Positions 45,176-56,663 are shown, counted from the stretch's first letter. The stretch: 64,000 nucleotides of DNA from Bubalus kerabau (GCF_029407905.1 NC_073642.1:8680001-8744000), one strand, 5' to 3'. The notes: a model not told the origin generated them from the sequence alone. Translations and numbers: made by a program.

Positions 45176-46970
45176 ATGGCACTCAGACATTAGAAGAAAT
45201 CCTGTTTCATGTTTTCCCCCAAGAGCTCAGTAAACGAAAATTGCCAGTTTGTAATCTTTTCTCTCAAGGGGGGAGAGAAAACCCTTGGGTTTCTAAAGCA
45301 GTAAGAAGATAAAAAATTTAAAAAAAGTAATTTGATTGTATCTGGGTATTTGACTAAGTTGTATTTTGGTAATAATCGTGGACCTTTTTCAAACAATATC
45401 AAGAGATCTAGGATTTTTCCTGTAAAAAACTGTCACTACTTAAAACACACGTCTCTAGTTTCAGGGTGTCACAGCTGAAATGTAAGAATGCATTGGGGTT
45501 AGGATTCTTTTCCTCAACAAGAAGAGCTGGCAAATCCAGGAGATGTAGTTCTCTGGGCCTTTTACGTTGTTCAGTTTTTGTGCAGGCAGAGCTGCAGACC
45601 TTGGTCATGGGTGCTGGTCCTTGAAGTATTAACTGCGTGGACTCCTAAGTGTCTGATCAAAGTCTTAGACCAGGTTCGGTTGCTCACATCCAAAAATAAG
45701 TCAAAGCTTCTTTCGGTCTCAGTACACAAGTGCAGATGGCCAGCTCTCCTGATTGAAGCTGGGGTCTTGGGTATCTCAGATCCTTACTAGATGATGAACT
45801 CCACGTGAGCAGACGTTTTGCTCTCGCAGCTGTCTCTCCAGTGTGTTCCGTAAATTATCCATCCAGTACATAAAGCTGAGACTACGGCACCAGTGTTTGT
45901 ATACGCTCCATCTGAAAACCTTTCCAACAGAGAGTATGTCCTTCTTTGCTTCTTGTGCTCGTGAACATGATTTAATCATTTCTGGCTGACGCGGGGACAG
46001 CACAGAGCAGAAGTTGTTCTATTATGCATAATACAGCGATAGCCTCAAGGTCTAGTGGGAGGCAGTTTGCCCTATACTGGAGATTTCTCGGGCTTGTTGT
46101 GTTCTTATGGTCTGATTTTATCATTTTTATGTCTCCATTTCTGTTTTAATAGACTCTGCAGTAAGACAAGAAAGCTGTATCTCTCAGCTCCTCTGTAGGT
46201 GATTACTGGCTGCTTGCTCTTTGCTGCGGGTATTTCAAACACAGATTTGCAAGCTCATCAGAATTGTGTATAAGAGTAAATAGGCAATAAGTGCAGTGTA
46301 GCTTCTTTCTTTCCTTGGCTATATACCCCAAACGTGAATTTGCTGGATAGCCGAGTTCTGGAAAAGTGAGGTATTAGTCTATGAGCAGGATTTTCCTTCA
46401 CTTCCTTCATCTGATACTTTTCTTCTTCTACTTCCCTCCTTTCTTACATCTCTGTCTCTCTTTCTCACAATATGAAAATGGCTGGAGAAATGAAAGTGAA
46501 TGGGACATATTCGTCCACGTTGAAAGCTAACGTAGTGATGAAAAACCATCTTTGGAAGGCACGCTGTGCCCACTGTTGGATCCTAGACCAGCCTCATACC
46601 TTGTTTAATGACACCGTGTTTTACGAGGGTCACCCTTTTCCTCACTGTCAGATAAATATGCCTGCAGGGGCTCCTAATCAGCTTGCTGGGTCCTCCCACC
46701 CTGCTGGTCTCTCTCGTTGGCCCACAAGGACCCTACTGGTCAGGGGAGCTCCACCACACACCTTCAGACATACTGCTCAGTACAGCTGTGTCGCCCAGTT
46801 AGTGCTTCTGGTCCCTCCAAAAGTCCCTCCTTCTAGGGAACACCAGCCTTCCCTTCTCTGCCCTACCGGACACCTCTAAGCCACTTTGTAAGTGAGCTCT
46901 GTCTTGATTTGGGAGGCCAAGTGGCCAATAGAGCCTAGATCCTGGAGAACCCAGCCACACCTTCACATAC
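45176..46970. other. Unique sequence, no gene seen
   Basis: A 135-codon plus-strand frame at 46472-46879 has no recognised domain, and no splice context was seen. Confidence 0.4.
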
Positions 46971-46973
46971 ACA

Positions 46974-47009
46974 CCCCCCCGCCCCCCCCCCCCCCCCCCC
47001 CGCCCCCCA
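46974..47009. repeat. Interrupted poly-C tract
   Basis: Seven C, one G, twenty C, one G, then six C. The opposite strand is strongly G-rich and could form quadruplexes. The tract length is likely variable and error-prone. Confidence 0.85.
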
Positions 47010-48039
47010 CACACAGTGACCCTGGCAAGCCAGACCAGTCTTGGAGCCTTAGTCTCCTGTCCATAGGAAGGAGCTTGTACGGATTTAATCAGCACTGCTT
47101 CTGGCCAGGCAGGGGCTGAATCAGGGGCACCCCAGTCCTGCAAAGATGTGGTTCGTGTACTTAAAGGGGTCGTGCATTCCTTGACAACAGTGCCCTGACT
47201 TCTCTTGCACGCCTCCTAATGCTGGGATCACTAAAGTAAAAAATAATAGCTTTTGCACATTTGTTTTGGCCTCAGTTTTCTACTATTCCCCAGTGAGGAT
47301 CATTTCATTTGAGGCCAATATGTGAGAAAAGTAGTAGATCAGTTCTTTCCAATGAGATTTTAGTGCAACCCTGACCAACTCTTTTGATTGCCTTCGCTAC
47401 CACATAGTGGCAGATCAGGAAACTGTAGGACTTGCGATGCTAGGAAATTGCTGCTAATGAATGCAGTGGAGATTTTTGCTGTTGAAAGAATTTGGTCTCT
47501 TCTGCATAACGGCAAGAGAGCAGAAGCCTGTTAATCTGCAGCAGATGACAGAACAGAGTATATGTTCAAATCAGGAAAATGCCGTTCTGACTACATGTAA
47601 AACAAAAAGATAGAGAATTGTTATAAGGCTCCAAGAGAGCCTTGCAGTTTTCTGCCATCCGTTCTGTTGATTGTTTTTCTTTGCATCCCTCAACCATCTT
47701 ACTTCCCTCTTGGAGGAATTAAATGTTCTGCAATACAGCAGGATGGAAGGGGCCCGCAACACGCAAGCCCAGTTCTCCACTGGGAGCTCCACTGTCAGCT
47801 TTTCACACAATCTTTCTCTGGTAATCATCTGTAAAAAGTAGAGGTTTGCCTTATCTCCTAACTGGTTTACCTAACTTAAGAAACTCTGTCTTGGAGGGAG
47901 GGATTGTCAGTAACTGGTTCAAGTGGGAAACACACAAAGTGAAATTTTGGAGTTTACCAGTGATCGACCGGCATACACCCTAACAGCTCGAGAGTCCCTC
48001 AGCTTAGTTGATGGTAAAGTTATAAGTTGCTTTCTTTTC
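47010..48039. other. Unique sequence, no gene seen
   Basis: No exon, RNA gene or repeat recognised. Confidence 0.4.
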
Positions 48040-48710
48040 CTTTATGAACTTTTTAGGAAGATCATAACATTTAGATTTAAAATAATTTCAGGCTGGCAAA
48101 AACTTACAAAAAGTACTGAGTTCCCAAACACCCTTCACCCAGCTTCATCTTATGTGACTGAAATAGTGTCCATTACCTCAGCCAGGACATGGACATCGGT
48201 GCCGCGCCACACATCTCTAGACCAGATTCAGACCTCTCCCGTCCTCCACTGACGTCTTTATGGCCTCAGATCTAGTCGAGACCCCACCTTACATTTGTCG
48301 TGTCTCTTCAGTTTCCTTGAATATGGACATTTTCTTCAGTCTTCCTTAGATACTCACTCTCTTCACACATTTGAAGAGCATGGAGCAGCTATTTTGTAGA
48401 ATGTCCTTCAGTCTGAATGTGTTTCCTCCTGATTAAACTCAGGCTATACATGATCAGGAGGCACCCGATGCCCACGTTTCATGTCTGTGATGGTCGCTTT
48501 GATCACTTGGTTCAGGTGGCCTCCGTTGTTGCTATGTCTCCCTTCCTAATTAGGAGGCATCTATCTTGTTCATACTGCTCCTCATTATTTCACCTACTAA
48601 TTTTAACATCCGTTACTGTGGTGTTTGCCAAATGGTGATTTTTTTTTTCTTCTATTTCTGTTTTCTACACTTAGTAATTGGAATTCTACTCTGAGGACCG
48701 TTATGTATTT
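48040..48710. repeat. Old L1-type (L1M) 3' region, copy 2
   Basis: The same family and direction as 21450-22190. The order is aaacacccttcacccagctt, cagccaggacatggacat, tattttgtagaatgtccttc, gatcacttggttcaggtggc, tgtttgccaaatggtgattt, then taattggaattctactctga. Confidence 0.6.
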
Positions 48711-49480
48711 TTAAAATGAGGGACATAAAACTTTTTAAATAGCAGTAGCAGCTTCACTTTTTCTGGGAGGGCAATTATGAACGACACGAAGCAGAAAAAT
48801 ATGCAGAAGCCTAAATAATCTCAAATATGAATGTTATTTGAAACGTCGTTGCCATTTTTCCCTTCAGAGGAGGTGAAGGAGGAGGGAGGAGATCTCAACT
48901 GCCAAAAACGTCCCATTAATTTTGGTCCTGGCTGAAAGTGCCTCTTGCTCTTGAGGACTCAGAGACGGAACACAATTGCAGGACTGCCTCTGAAGCAGAG
49001 GCCCTGAATGTTTTGGATGAGTTAGGAAGGCTTACCCACCATAAGAAATTCAATTAATAATATGAAATTTTATCTCTGAGCTTATAATGCTGTAATTGAA
49101 AAGGTGCTCCAGATACTGTTTTCTTCTTTTAGAATAGATACTATTACTGGCATCAGTGAATAATTTGGAGGAGCCCCCTCCCATTTAATTAAATTTCAGC
49201 AACCCAACATCATATTCATATAAGGAAATCTTTATTTTGAATTCTCCACCACTGAAAGATTAAAATTACTCTTTAATCTTAGAATAAAAATATATTTAAA
49301 TATGTATTTTTACAATATATATTTAAATATATTGGGCTATTTTATTCTTTGATTTTAATACTACCTATATGAGCTTTTATATTTCTTATGCCTTAAAAGA
49401 TTAAGAAAGTATTTGTACTCAACTATAATATTTTATTAAAGCTCATGCATCTATTTGAAAGAACTGTGAATGACTACATT
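48711..49480. promoter_or_regulatory. Repeat-poor AT-rich block, conserved non-coding candidate
   Basis: No young or old repeat was recognised over about 770 bp. Homeodomain-type TAAT cores are frequent (for example aattcaattaataatatg and ctgtaattgaaaagg near 49048-49110). Two copies of the palindrome atatttaaatat sit at 49292-49303 and 49319-49330, the second extending to 16 bp. Conservation is a guess that needs alignment. Confidence 0.25.
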
Positions 49481-49969
49481 TTTTAATATCCTGCAATCCA
49501 CCCCAAGATCATGCTAGGTACACTGGGTTTCCTGTGGCCCTTATTCTTCTTCACTGATATTAGTAACTTCTCAACAAATTAAATTTTAGGAGTTTGAAAT
49601 GTAACCATTATATTAGGAAAAGAAGAAAAAAAGAACCTCAGGCACTCTCAGCCATAGATGCTCAATGGGACAGACACACATTTTCAGGGCCAAATAGGAA
49701 TGTTGGCAGCAGCATTGACGGTTCTGAATTAGTTTGGATGCTAAATATATGTGTCTTTTAAAGGTGTGGCCGCCTAGAATTCAGAAGACCTTGTACTAAG
49801 ATTCTTCTATGTGTGCAGTTTCTTGGTGAACGTTTTAAAACTTGGCCTCAGAGCAGAAGCAGATAGTTAACACTTATTCGTTATTTCTAGACCCCCAGTT
49901 CCCACGTTGGAATAAATCCCACCGAACTGATAGAATTATTGCATATAGAACGGCTTCAGTAGCTGCACT
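49481..49969. other. Unique sequence leading into a CpG island
   Basis: No exon recognised. Confidence 0.4.
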
Positions 49970-50830
49970 CCGACGTGCATACGGGATGCCGTAATCTTCT
50001 GCAACGCCACGGGCTGAGGGGGCCCCAGTCTCGGACGGGTCGGGCTGCAGGCGGGGCTCGGCCAGCGCATGCGCAGTGCCGAGGGCGGGCCGGGCCACGT
50101 GATCACGCGCCACTCCCCAGCCACGTCAGATGGCCCCTGGCCAGCGCGGCCAGGGGCCCGAGAGGGGAGCCGCGGGGGTGACGTGGCGGTCTGAGGATCG
50201 CGTCCATTCCGGGCTGCTGCTCTCTGAGTTTCCGATCCCGGTAGTGCAAGACCGTAAAGCAGTCCCCGTGTGTCTCTGAACCCCCGGCTGGCTCACGTTT
50301 TACCCTGAAACCGTGATTTGAGCCGTGCGGCCGCTGGCGCGGTGTGGAGCCACGCCACCGCCCCTCCGACGTGGCCGGGCGGGTGTGGCCGGGGCTTCCC
50401 GTGTCGGGATCCGCTTCCCGGTGGACGCAGAAATCGTTCATAAGAAATGCACTGCACACTCTGGGTTTTTAAGAAGGATTGAGTTTTGGTGGAAAACTAG
50501 CCGTCCTAAAGTTGTAAGGAGAGTGCTCTGCGGCTCCGGCGGCAGGACGGGCCTCGCAGGGTAGATGACCTGCTGAGGTCGTTCAGGGCGGGATTCTAAA
50601 TCAAAATAAAATGGTGTAAATGTGATTGCAAGAGAGAAAAATTAATGCGGACGGAGAGGGTTCATTCGCACATTGAGCTGAAGTCATGCGGTCCTGCGAT
50701 CGCGCCCAGTTCCTCATGCACTTAGGTCAAATACCGATCGACCTTGGCCGGAAAGTTGGCCCATCCACAAAATGCTGGGGCCTCCATCCCCCTGCGCCGC
50801 CGCGGGCGCGCGCACACTCTTTATTTCCCG
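49970..50830. promoter_or_regulatory. Second strong CpG island, promoter candidate
   Basis: CpG is dense from about 49970 to 50580 and again at 50790-50815. There is no TATA box. The island holds a perfect NRF1-type palindrome GCGCATGCGC (50065-50074), an E-box CACGTGA (50096-50102) and a CRE-like TGACGTGG (50179-50186). This combination is typical of TATA-less housekeeping, often bidirectional, promoters. The direction of transcription cannot be told. Open frames on both strands (up to 118 codons) match no known protein. Confidence 0.65.
50065..50102. promoter_or_regulatory. NRF1 palindrome and E-box
   Basis: GCGCATGCGC is the complete NRF1 consensus. CACGTGA 22 bp downstream suits USF, MYC-family or TFE-type factors. 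Both are CpG-containing motifs and fit the island. Confidence 0.55.
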
Positions 50831-51960
50831 GCACCCAGTAAACGCAGATTTTAATTTAAATCCCGGCAGTCTTTATTTCTTCGCATTTCACGTGGAAATT
50901 TAAGGTTTTCTTCAGTTTGCTTTCTATTCATCTTCATTAAAATGCAGTAAAGCAAGGGAGTTTATTAATGGAGATCCAGTGTATAGAGACATTTTGGTGA
51001 GAGAGGGAAAGATTCGAAACGTTAAACCTCATCTTAAAAATCGGAAACAGACTCTTGTTATTAATAACTTTGAAAATGGACATCGAACTTGTGATAAATT
51101 ATTTCAGAGGCGTTCTGGGGATCAGACATGCGGTAGGTAACTGTGTGTCTGGTCATCAATTGCCGTGATTTCCTTGCATCAGCTCCAGAAAACAGAATGT
51201 TCATGAGCTTTCAGGTCTGACTCAGACCTTCGGGAGCCCTGAAATTTTCCTGTTGGGATGAGAGGCTGAGCTGTCGGTGGTTTCCGCAGCTGAATGAAAC
51301 CAGAAAGAGATAAGCAGGGGGGAGAGGGGTGATCTACGTAGGTTTGGCCTCATCATCCTGCTTTTAATTTGTGAAATTTAAAGTTTAAAAAGTCATGTTG
51401 AATGTGTGATCCTTTTTAGAATTCACTGGTTATATTATCGGAAGTAGTTTTGTTTTTGTGAGTTTGTTTAAACAAATGACTGTTTTGTGTTTTGCTGTGT
51501 CTGCCCAGGCAGCATTGCTACACTTTTTTAAATTCATGAAATACTGACCAATGAGCCTGTTCTTTAGCCCTCCTCTCCTTTTGTGATGAGAGGACAGGAG
51601 GCAGACACCGATGGCGCCTCTCACAATGGAGGTTTGTTTGTTTATTTTTTAATTTAATGGAGGGATTGTAGATGGTTTAAAATTTCCTTGTGCCTGGACA
51701 GAGAGAGAAGAAAGGAGAAAAAGGAATAATTAGTCTATTCTAAACAATTTCAGCAGTAGATAGTCCATAGGCATTAACTTCAGACAACAACAGAAGCCTC
51801 ATTCTGGACCTCATCCTCTGATGTTTTACACAAATTTGATTTGTTAATTAGAATCTTTCTTAAAGGCAGAAATGCACTGAAGTCGTTTTTAAGAACTTTA
51901 ATTAAGTTACATGTTAATAAAGATGGCAATTTGTAATTTCCTGTTGAAATACATGAGAAG
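50831..51960. other. Unique island shore, no gene seen
   Basis: AT-rich with a few retained CpG sites at 50990-51140. A (TTTG)n-like run lies at 51632-51650. No exon was recognised. Confidence 0.4.
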
Positions 51961-51965
51961 CCTTG

Positions 51966-51988
51966 CCCCCACCCCTGCCCCCACCCCC
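51966..51988 (-). repeat. G-quadruplex-type motif (minus strand)
   Basis: The plus strand reads ccccc-a-cccc-tg-ccccc-a-ccccc, so the minus strand has four G-tracts of 4-5 with 1-2 base loops, a strong quadruplex pattern. Confidence 0.7.
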
Positions 51989-52250
51989 AGCGCCAGTTGC
52001 TGAAACCCCAAGGCTCCCTTGCCCACTTTGAGTTCCTACTCAGCTGCTTCTGTCTTCCAAGCCATGATCCTCACAATGGAAGTATGCTTGTCCTTCTGAT
52101 GTGTATCTTTTATGACACGAATGTTTACCTTGAAATTATTATCTGTGTGTACATCTCATCTTCAGAGCCTGCCTACAAAAGGCCATATGCACTTCTGTTC
52201 AGCCCGCACAGTGCCTGGTGTGTCTTCCAGACACGTGCAGTCAGGTGTTA
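51989..52250. other. Unique sequence
   Basis: No recognisable feature. Its last bases, 52242-52250, are the left copy of the next SINE's target repeat. Confidence 0.4.
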
Positions 52251-52467
52251 GAAAGTGTTGGTGTTAGCTCAGTCGTGGCCGACTCTTTGTGACCCCATGG
52301 ACTATATAGTCCACCAGACTCGTCTGTCCATGGGATTCTCCCGGCAAGAGTACTGGAGTGGCTTGCCATTCCCTTCGCCAGGGGGTCTTCCTGACCCAGG
52401 GATCGAACCAGGGTCTCCTGCATCACAGGCAGATTCTTAACCACTCCACCAGGGAAATGCAAACCAC
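52251..52467 (-). mobile_element. Bov-tA SINE
   Basis: Minus-strand Bov-tA: ttagctcagtcgtggccgac, then catgggattctcccggcaag, then the reversed head ccaccagggaaatgc. The direct repeat caggtgtta lies at 52242-52250 and 52468-52476. Confidence 0.95.
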
Positions 52468-52476
52468 CAGGTGTTA

Positions 52477-52954
52477 AATGAACAAATATTTAATCCATAA
52501 GAACTGACAGAAGAAATGCCCTGTGTATCTTTTTTTTTAAAAGCCATTGTTACTAAACACTGTGTTTGGGGTAGTACTAATTCTTTGCCCTACCAATTTG
52601 TGTGAATTATGACATGAAAAGTAGAAATAACTGAGAAAAAATATAAATTTAGATTAAGCACAGCAATAAACTTGTCAGGTTTTTTAGATAGCCAAAATCA
52701 TGGCTTTTTGGTCCTTTGGGGTGGCCCAGAGTGGCTCTAACAAATCTGTAAGGCACAAAACTGAGTCTCCGGTGGTCTTAGTGCTGAGCTGCTGGCATTG
52801 AGTATTTTTCTGCTTATCACCACTGCCTTCCTGTTGAGCCACAGCCTCTTTGGTTCTCTGTCGCCTCATTGGTGAAGTAATGCTGCTTCCTTCCAGTGAG
52901 TTACGCGAGCGGGTTATGAGCGTTAAGAGGAAGGTGCACCGTAGATGCTGCTGG
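52477..52954. other. Unique sequence, no gene seen
   Basis: No exon or repeat recognised. Confidence 0.4.
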
Positions 52955-53160
52955 AAGATCCTGGGTTGGAATTCCTACCTCTTTGTCTTTCACGCTGTGC
53001 GACTCTAGGCAAGCTGCTCTCTACATGCCTCAGTTTGGGTTCAGAGGATGGGGAAGCAGCGTGGCTGTCCCTTTGTAAGTTGCGGAGATTAAACAGGCAG
53101 TGTTTGCCACACTCCTAGCACGTGGAGTGGTGAGTGCCCCCTAAATGCAAGAGCCTTGCT
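52955..53160 (-). repeat. MIR SINE, near full length
   Basis: Reverse-complement MIR order: gatcctgggttggaattcct, gtgcgactctaggcaagctg, acatgcctcagtttgggttc, taagttgcggagattaaaca, then gtggtgagtgccccctaaat. Confidence 0.75.
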
Positions 53161-53819
53161 GTAATGATAACCTTCATGGCTTCCCTCACCACCTAATACC
53201 TTCAGCTTTTACTTTCATCAAGCTTTTGAGAGAAAGAGAGAATTGTTTTCATCAAAAATTTTTAGCCTGCCCAGAAGCATATATGACCTAAAAAACCTTG
53301 GTGTTGGGTTAGATGATTTCTTTGGTTATTCCAGGGGAAAACCAGCCGAGAAATAAACCAGAGGACTATGGGTTTATTTCATTTTATTCCAAATTATCTG
53401 AAGAGGCTCCTCTGATTTTTGTCATGTTTCTTCCTTTTTAGGTAGACGCAAAGAGAGTAGTTTTTCATATTATTTTGTCATTATTGTTATTTAATAACAA
53501 CTCACTATCAAAACATAGGAAAGTACTTATCCTGTGAGAAACTCTCTTCTGTTACTTATCTGCTTTCAATTTATACTTTGTCTGATGCCCAAGAGAATCA
53601 GAATTTGAGGCTGATTTCAATTAAAGAAAAAAAAAAAAACCCACCTGGGGGACAGAAGACCTGAATGGCCAAGTCAGCAAGCTACCCCATTGTAGTAGTG
53701 TCTTCCTGGAATCTAGTTCCTCTGGGATTCTTGGCAGTCAAAGCAAGAGAGGAAATACAACAAAATCTGTATATATCTACATATATACCCTGCCCCATAT
53801 ACGTATTTTATATGCAATT
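53161..53819. other. Unique AT-rich sequence, no gene seen
   Basis: A poly-A run lies at about 53627-53639. No exon was recognised. Confidence 0.4.
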
Positions 53820-53829
53820 CAAGAGCTTT

Positions 53830-54177
53830 GGCTTCCCTGGTGGTTCAGTGGTAGAGTCCACCTGCCAATGCAGGAGACTGATTCAGTCCCTGGTCTGGGA
53901 AGATTCCCCGTGCTGCAGAGCGACTCAGCCCATAATCTACAGCTCTTGAGCCTGTCCTCGAGAGCCTGGAAACTGCAGCTGCTGAGCCCACGTGCCAGGA
54001 CTACTGGTGCCCTAGAGGCCGCGCTCCCCAACAAGAGAAGCCACCGAAATGAGAGGTGCCCACATATCACAATGAAGAGTAGCCCCCACTCTCCGCAGCT
54101 GAAGAGAAGACCTCACAGCAACAAAGATGCAGCACGGCCAAAAATAAATCAATCAATAAAATTATTTTGAAAAAGTC
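53830..54177 (+). mobile_element. CHR-type tRNA-derived SINE (cetartiodactyl)
   Basis: A long tRNA-head SINE with ggcttccctggtggttcag, then cctgccaatgcaggagact. Its body is unlike Bov-tA: ctcttgagcctgtcctcgag, aacaagagaagccaccgaaa, and ggccaaaaataaatcaatc at the end. This is the CHR family shared by ruminants, hippos and whales, so it predates Bov-tA. The target repeat caagagcttt (53820-53829) against caagggtttt (54178-54187) matches at 8 of 10. Confidence 0.88.
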
Positions 54178-54294
54178 CAAGGGTTTTGTTTTTGCAAAGT
54201 TTGCATAAGTAACAGTCCAGGGTTAAATTAGCACCTGACCTCTACCTGTGTATGGGGCCCTCTGGAAGGAGCTGTGAGACAAATATAATTAAGG

Positions 54295-54425
54295 AATGGT
54301 ATCCCTGCCCTCAGGGAGCTTACAGCTGAGTAGAAACATGTGAGGATGTCATGAGCCATTGAACTAATGTACCCTTAGCATCTGCTGTGGGCCAGATTCT
54401 AGGCATGGCCCTGGAAACACAATGA
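54295..54425 (-). repeat. L2-type fragments
   Basis: The strings atccctgccctcagggagct and gtgggccagattctaggcat follow old L2 reverse-complement sequence, though not in the usual order. This is a low-confidence call. Confidence 0.35.
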
Positions 54426-54449
54426 TGCAAAAACGTAAAATTTCTACTC

Positions 54450-54508
54450 GGGGGGCAAGGAAGGGTGAGGTGGGGTAAACTAGGAGTTTGGGATTAATGT
54501 ACACACAC
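54450..54508 (+). repeat. Ruminant L1 3' UTR, left piece
   Basis: The string aaactaggagtttgggatta followed by atgtacacacac is the ruminant L1 3' UTR just upstream of a Bov-A2 insertion. It continues at 54789. Confidence 0.65.
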
Positions 54509-54788
54509 CTGCTGCTGCTGCTGCTGCAAGTCACTTCAGTTGTGTCTGACTCTGTGTGACCCCATAGACGGCAGCCCACCAGGCTCCCCCGTCCCTGGGA
54601 TTCTCCAGGCAAGAACACTGGAGTGGGTTGCCATTTCCTTCTCCAATACATGAAAGTGAAAAGGGAGAGTGAAGTCGCTCAGTCGTGTCTGACCCTCAGT
54701 GACCCCATGGACTGCAGCCCACCAGGCTCCTCCGTCCCTGGGATTTTCCCGGCAAGAGTACTGGAGTGGGGTGCCATTGCCTTCTCCG
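54509..54788 (-). mobile_element. Bov-A2 dimeric SINE inside an L1 tail
   Basis: Minus-strand dimer whose 3' end (left) carries (CTG)n at 54509-54526, the usual CAG-repeat tail of Bov-A2. The two monomers are joined by the linker gaaagtgaaaagggagagtg. The flanks gtacacacac and gtatacacac are near-identical, as expected of a target-site duplication. Confidence 0.95.
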
Positions 54789-54990
54789 GTATACACACTA
54801 CTATATATAAAATAGATAATCAACAAAAACCTACTGGATAGCTGAGGAGACTATTCAGTGTTATGTATCTGTATGAGAAAAGAATCTGGAAAAGAATGGA
54901 TATATGTTACGTATAACTGAATCACTTTGCTGTGCATCTGAAACCAACACAACATTTTAAATCAGCTATATTCTGGTATAAGATAAAATG
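54789..54990 (+). repeat. Ruminant L1 3' end, right piece
   Basis: The order ctactatatataaaatagat, aagaatctggaaaagaatgg, ataactgaatcactttgctg, then aaaccaacacaacattttaa is the well-known artiodactyl L1 3' terminus, followed by an A-rich tail. Confidence 0.85.
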
Positions 54991-55079
54991 TTTAAAAAAA
55001 ATGGATCCCCACACTGGTGCAATGTACACTAGTGGAAAAAAGAGGAAGTGGTATTGCACAAAATTCAGTCCATGTTTTG

Positions 55080-55275
55080 AACTGCTGTGAAATACATGTA
55101 AGATGAAATTTACCACCCAAACCATTTTGAACTATGCGTTTTGATGGCATGGAGTCTGTGCACATCGTTGTGCACGCGTGCCACTACCCATTTGCAGAAC
55201 CCTTCTCATCTCGCACAGCTGAAACTCCGCACCTATTAAACAGTAAGTCCCTGTTCCCCTTCCCTGTAAGCCTCT
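55080..55275 (+). repeat. Old L1 3'-UTR fragment
   Basis: The order acatgtaagatgaaatttac, cgttgtgcacgcgtgccact, ttgcagaacccttctcatc, then gtaagtccctgttccccttc matches a common old L1 segment. Confidence 0.6.
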
Positions 55276-56654
55276 AACCAAAAAAAAGTCTTTGATTGTT
55301 AACGTGGCCAGTGCTTTGTAGGAGGTGAGCAGGGTGCTGTGACATAAATCGATGGGGCAGCAGGAATGGTCCCCACTCAGGAGAGATTTTTGGGGGATGA
55401 AGACAGGCAGGCCCAGCGCTGCAGGTGGGGGAGGCAGGTTGAGGGTGGGAAGAAGCAGAAGCCAGGAGAAGGAACAGCCTGTCTGAAGGCCCAGAGGCTC
55501 CAAAGGGTTTGCTTTTTTCTAAAAGGAAAAAGAAGGCAGTGTATGTGGAGCAGGGGCCAGGAGCGCGGAAGTTTTCAGTTCAGTATGTCTGTGTGCTTTG
55601 GTGTGTCTCTGTCACAATTCAGTATAGTCGCCCTCGAACTGGCACTAAATTAAAATGAGCCATGTGTGGCTTTTCAGTAGCCTGCACCCCAAACTCCCAG
55701 CTGCATCCCAGAACTCCGGGCAGCGCCTGCGCCAGGAAATCACAAAGATCCTTACTGCATGGACGAACGAGTTCCTCCTCCCTGCTGCACGCCTGCCGCC
55801 GGGAGCTCTGGGAGGAGCAGGTGGCTGTCCTGCTCCCGCTGCCCTTCCCAGCGCGGTGGCCTGGAGGGAGGGTCAGGATGCAGGAATATCCCCATGGCAC
55901 TGGCGCCCGGGATTGTTTCTGTGAAGCCGGAGCAGTGGGTTCTAGATAGGGAGGTGCAGGTGGCATGAGAACTGGACAGTCTGACGGGTGCTCCGGCCAG
56001 CTGGCCGCCCTCCCCACCTCCACGAGGACGAGCCAGCCTGGGCTGCCTGTGCGCAAAGCCAGTGTTTCGGTTTTTTTTTTTTCCAAACAGCCTGCACATG
56101 TTGTCAGTTGCAATGCAGAGGTCTAGCCTGAAGATCCTGGAAGAGATTTCTTTGACTTGGAAAATTGCAGCAGCAGATATTTTTACACAGCTCTCAAGCA
56201 AGCCTCCAAGTGGTTCTTGCAGAACCCGTAAATTTGAGGAACCTCAAAATGGACAGTAGAAACTAGTTGCAAAGCCCTTTTGAATAGCTGTATTGAGCAC
56301 TGCCTGTTCAAGCATTGATGATGCCTGTCTCAAAGGGTTCCCCTCCTCCTCTCCATCGTCCACCTTAGCCCAGAAATTAGCATGGTAGATGCTGCCTCAT
56401 CTTTCTTTATTGCTTACGTGGAGTTTTTTCCTTCCCATGGAGGAAGGAGCTTGTTTATTTCTTTGCTACTGCTCAAGAGCCTTCATCTAACCTGAAAAAA
56501 AAAATTGTATTAACTTATTTTGGAGCAGTTTGTGACTCTTTTTGAAGACTCAAATGAAGTCTTTTGAAACATAGAAAATTTCTTTTTCTTGTCTAAAACT
56601 TTCAGAGCTTACTGCTTAGTAAAAGTTGAAGTTTAACATCCATGCTTGTGAATT
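55276..56654. other. Unique sequence, no supported gene
   Basis: Minus-strand frames of 149 and 164 codons around 55619-56201 overlap plus-strand frames and have no recognised domain. A T-run lies at 56070-56083. Confidence 0.4.
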
Positions 56655-56663
56655 AATCTGTCC

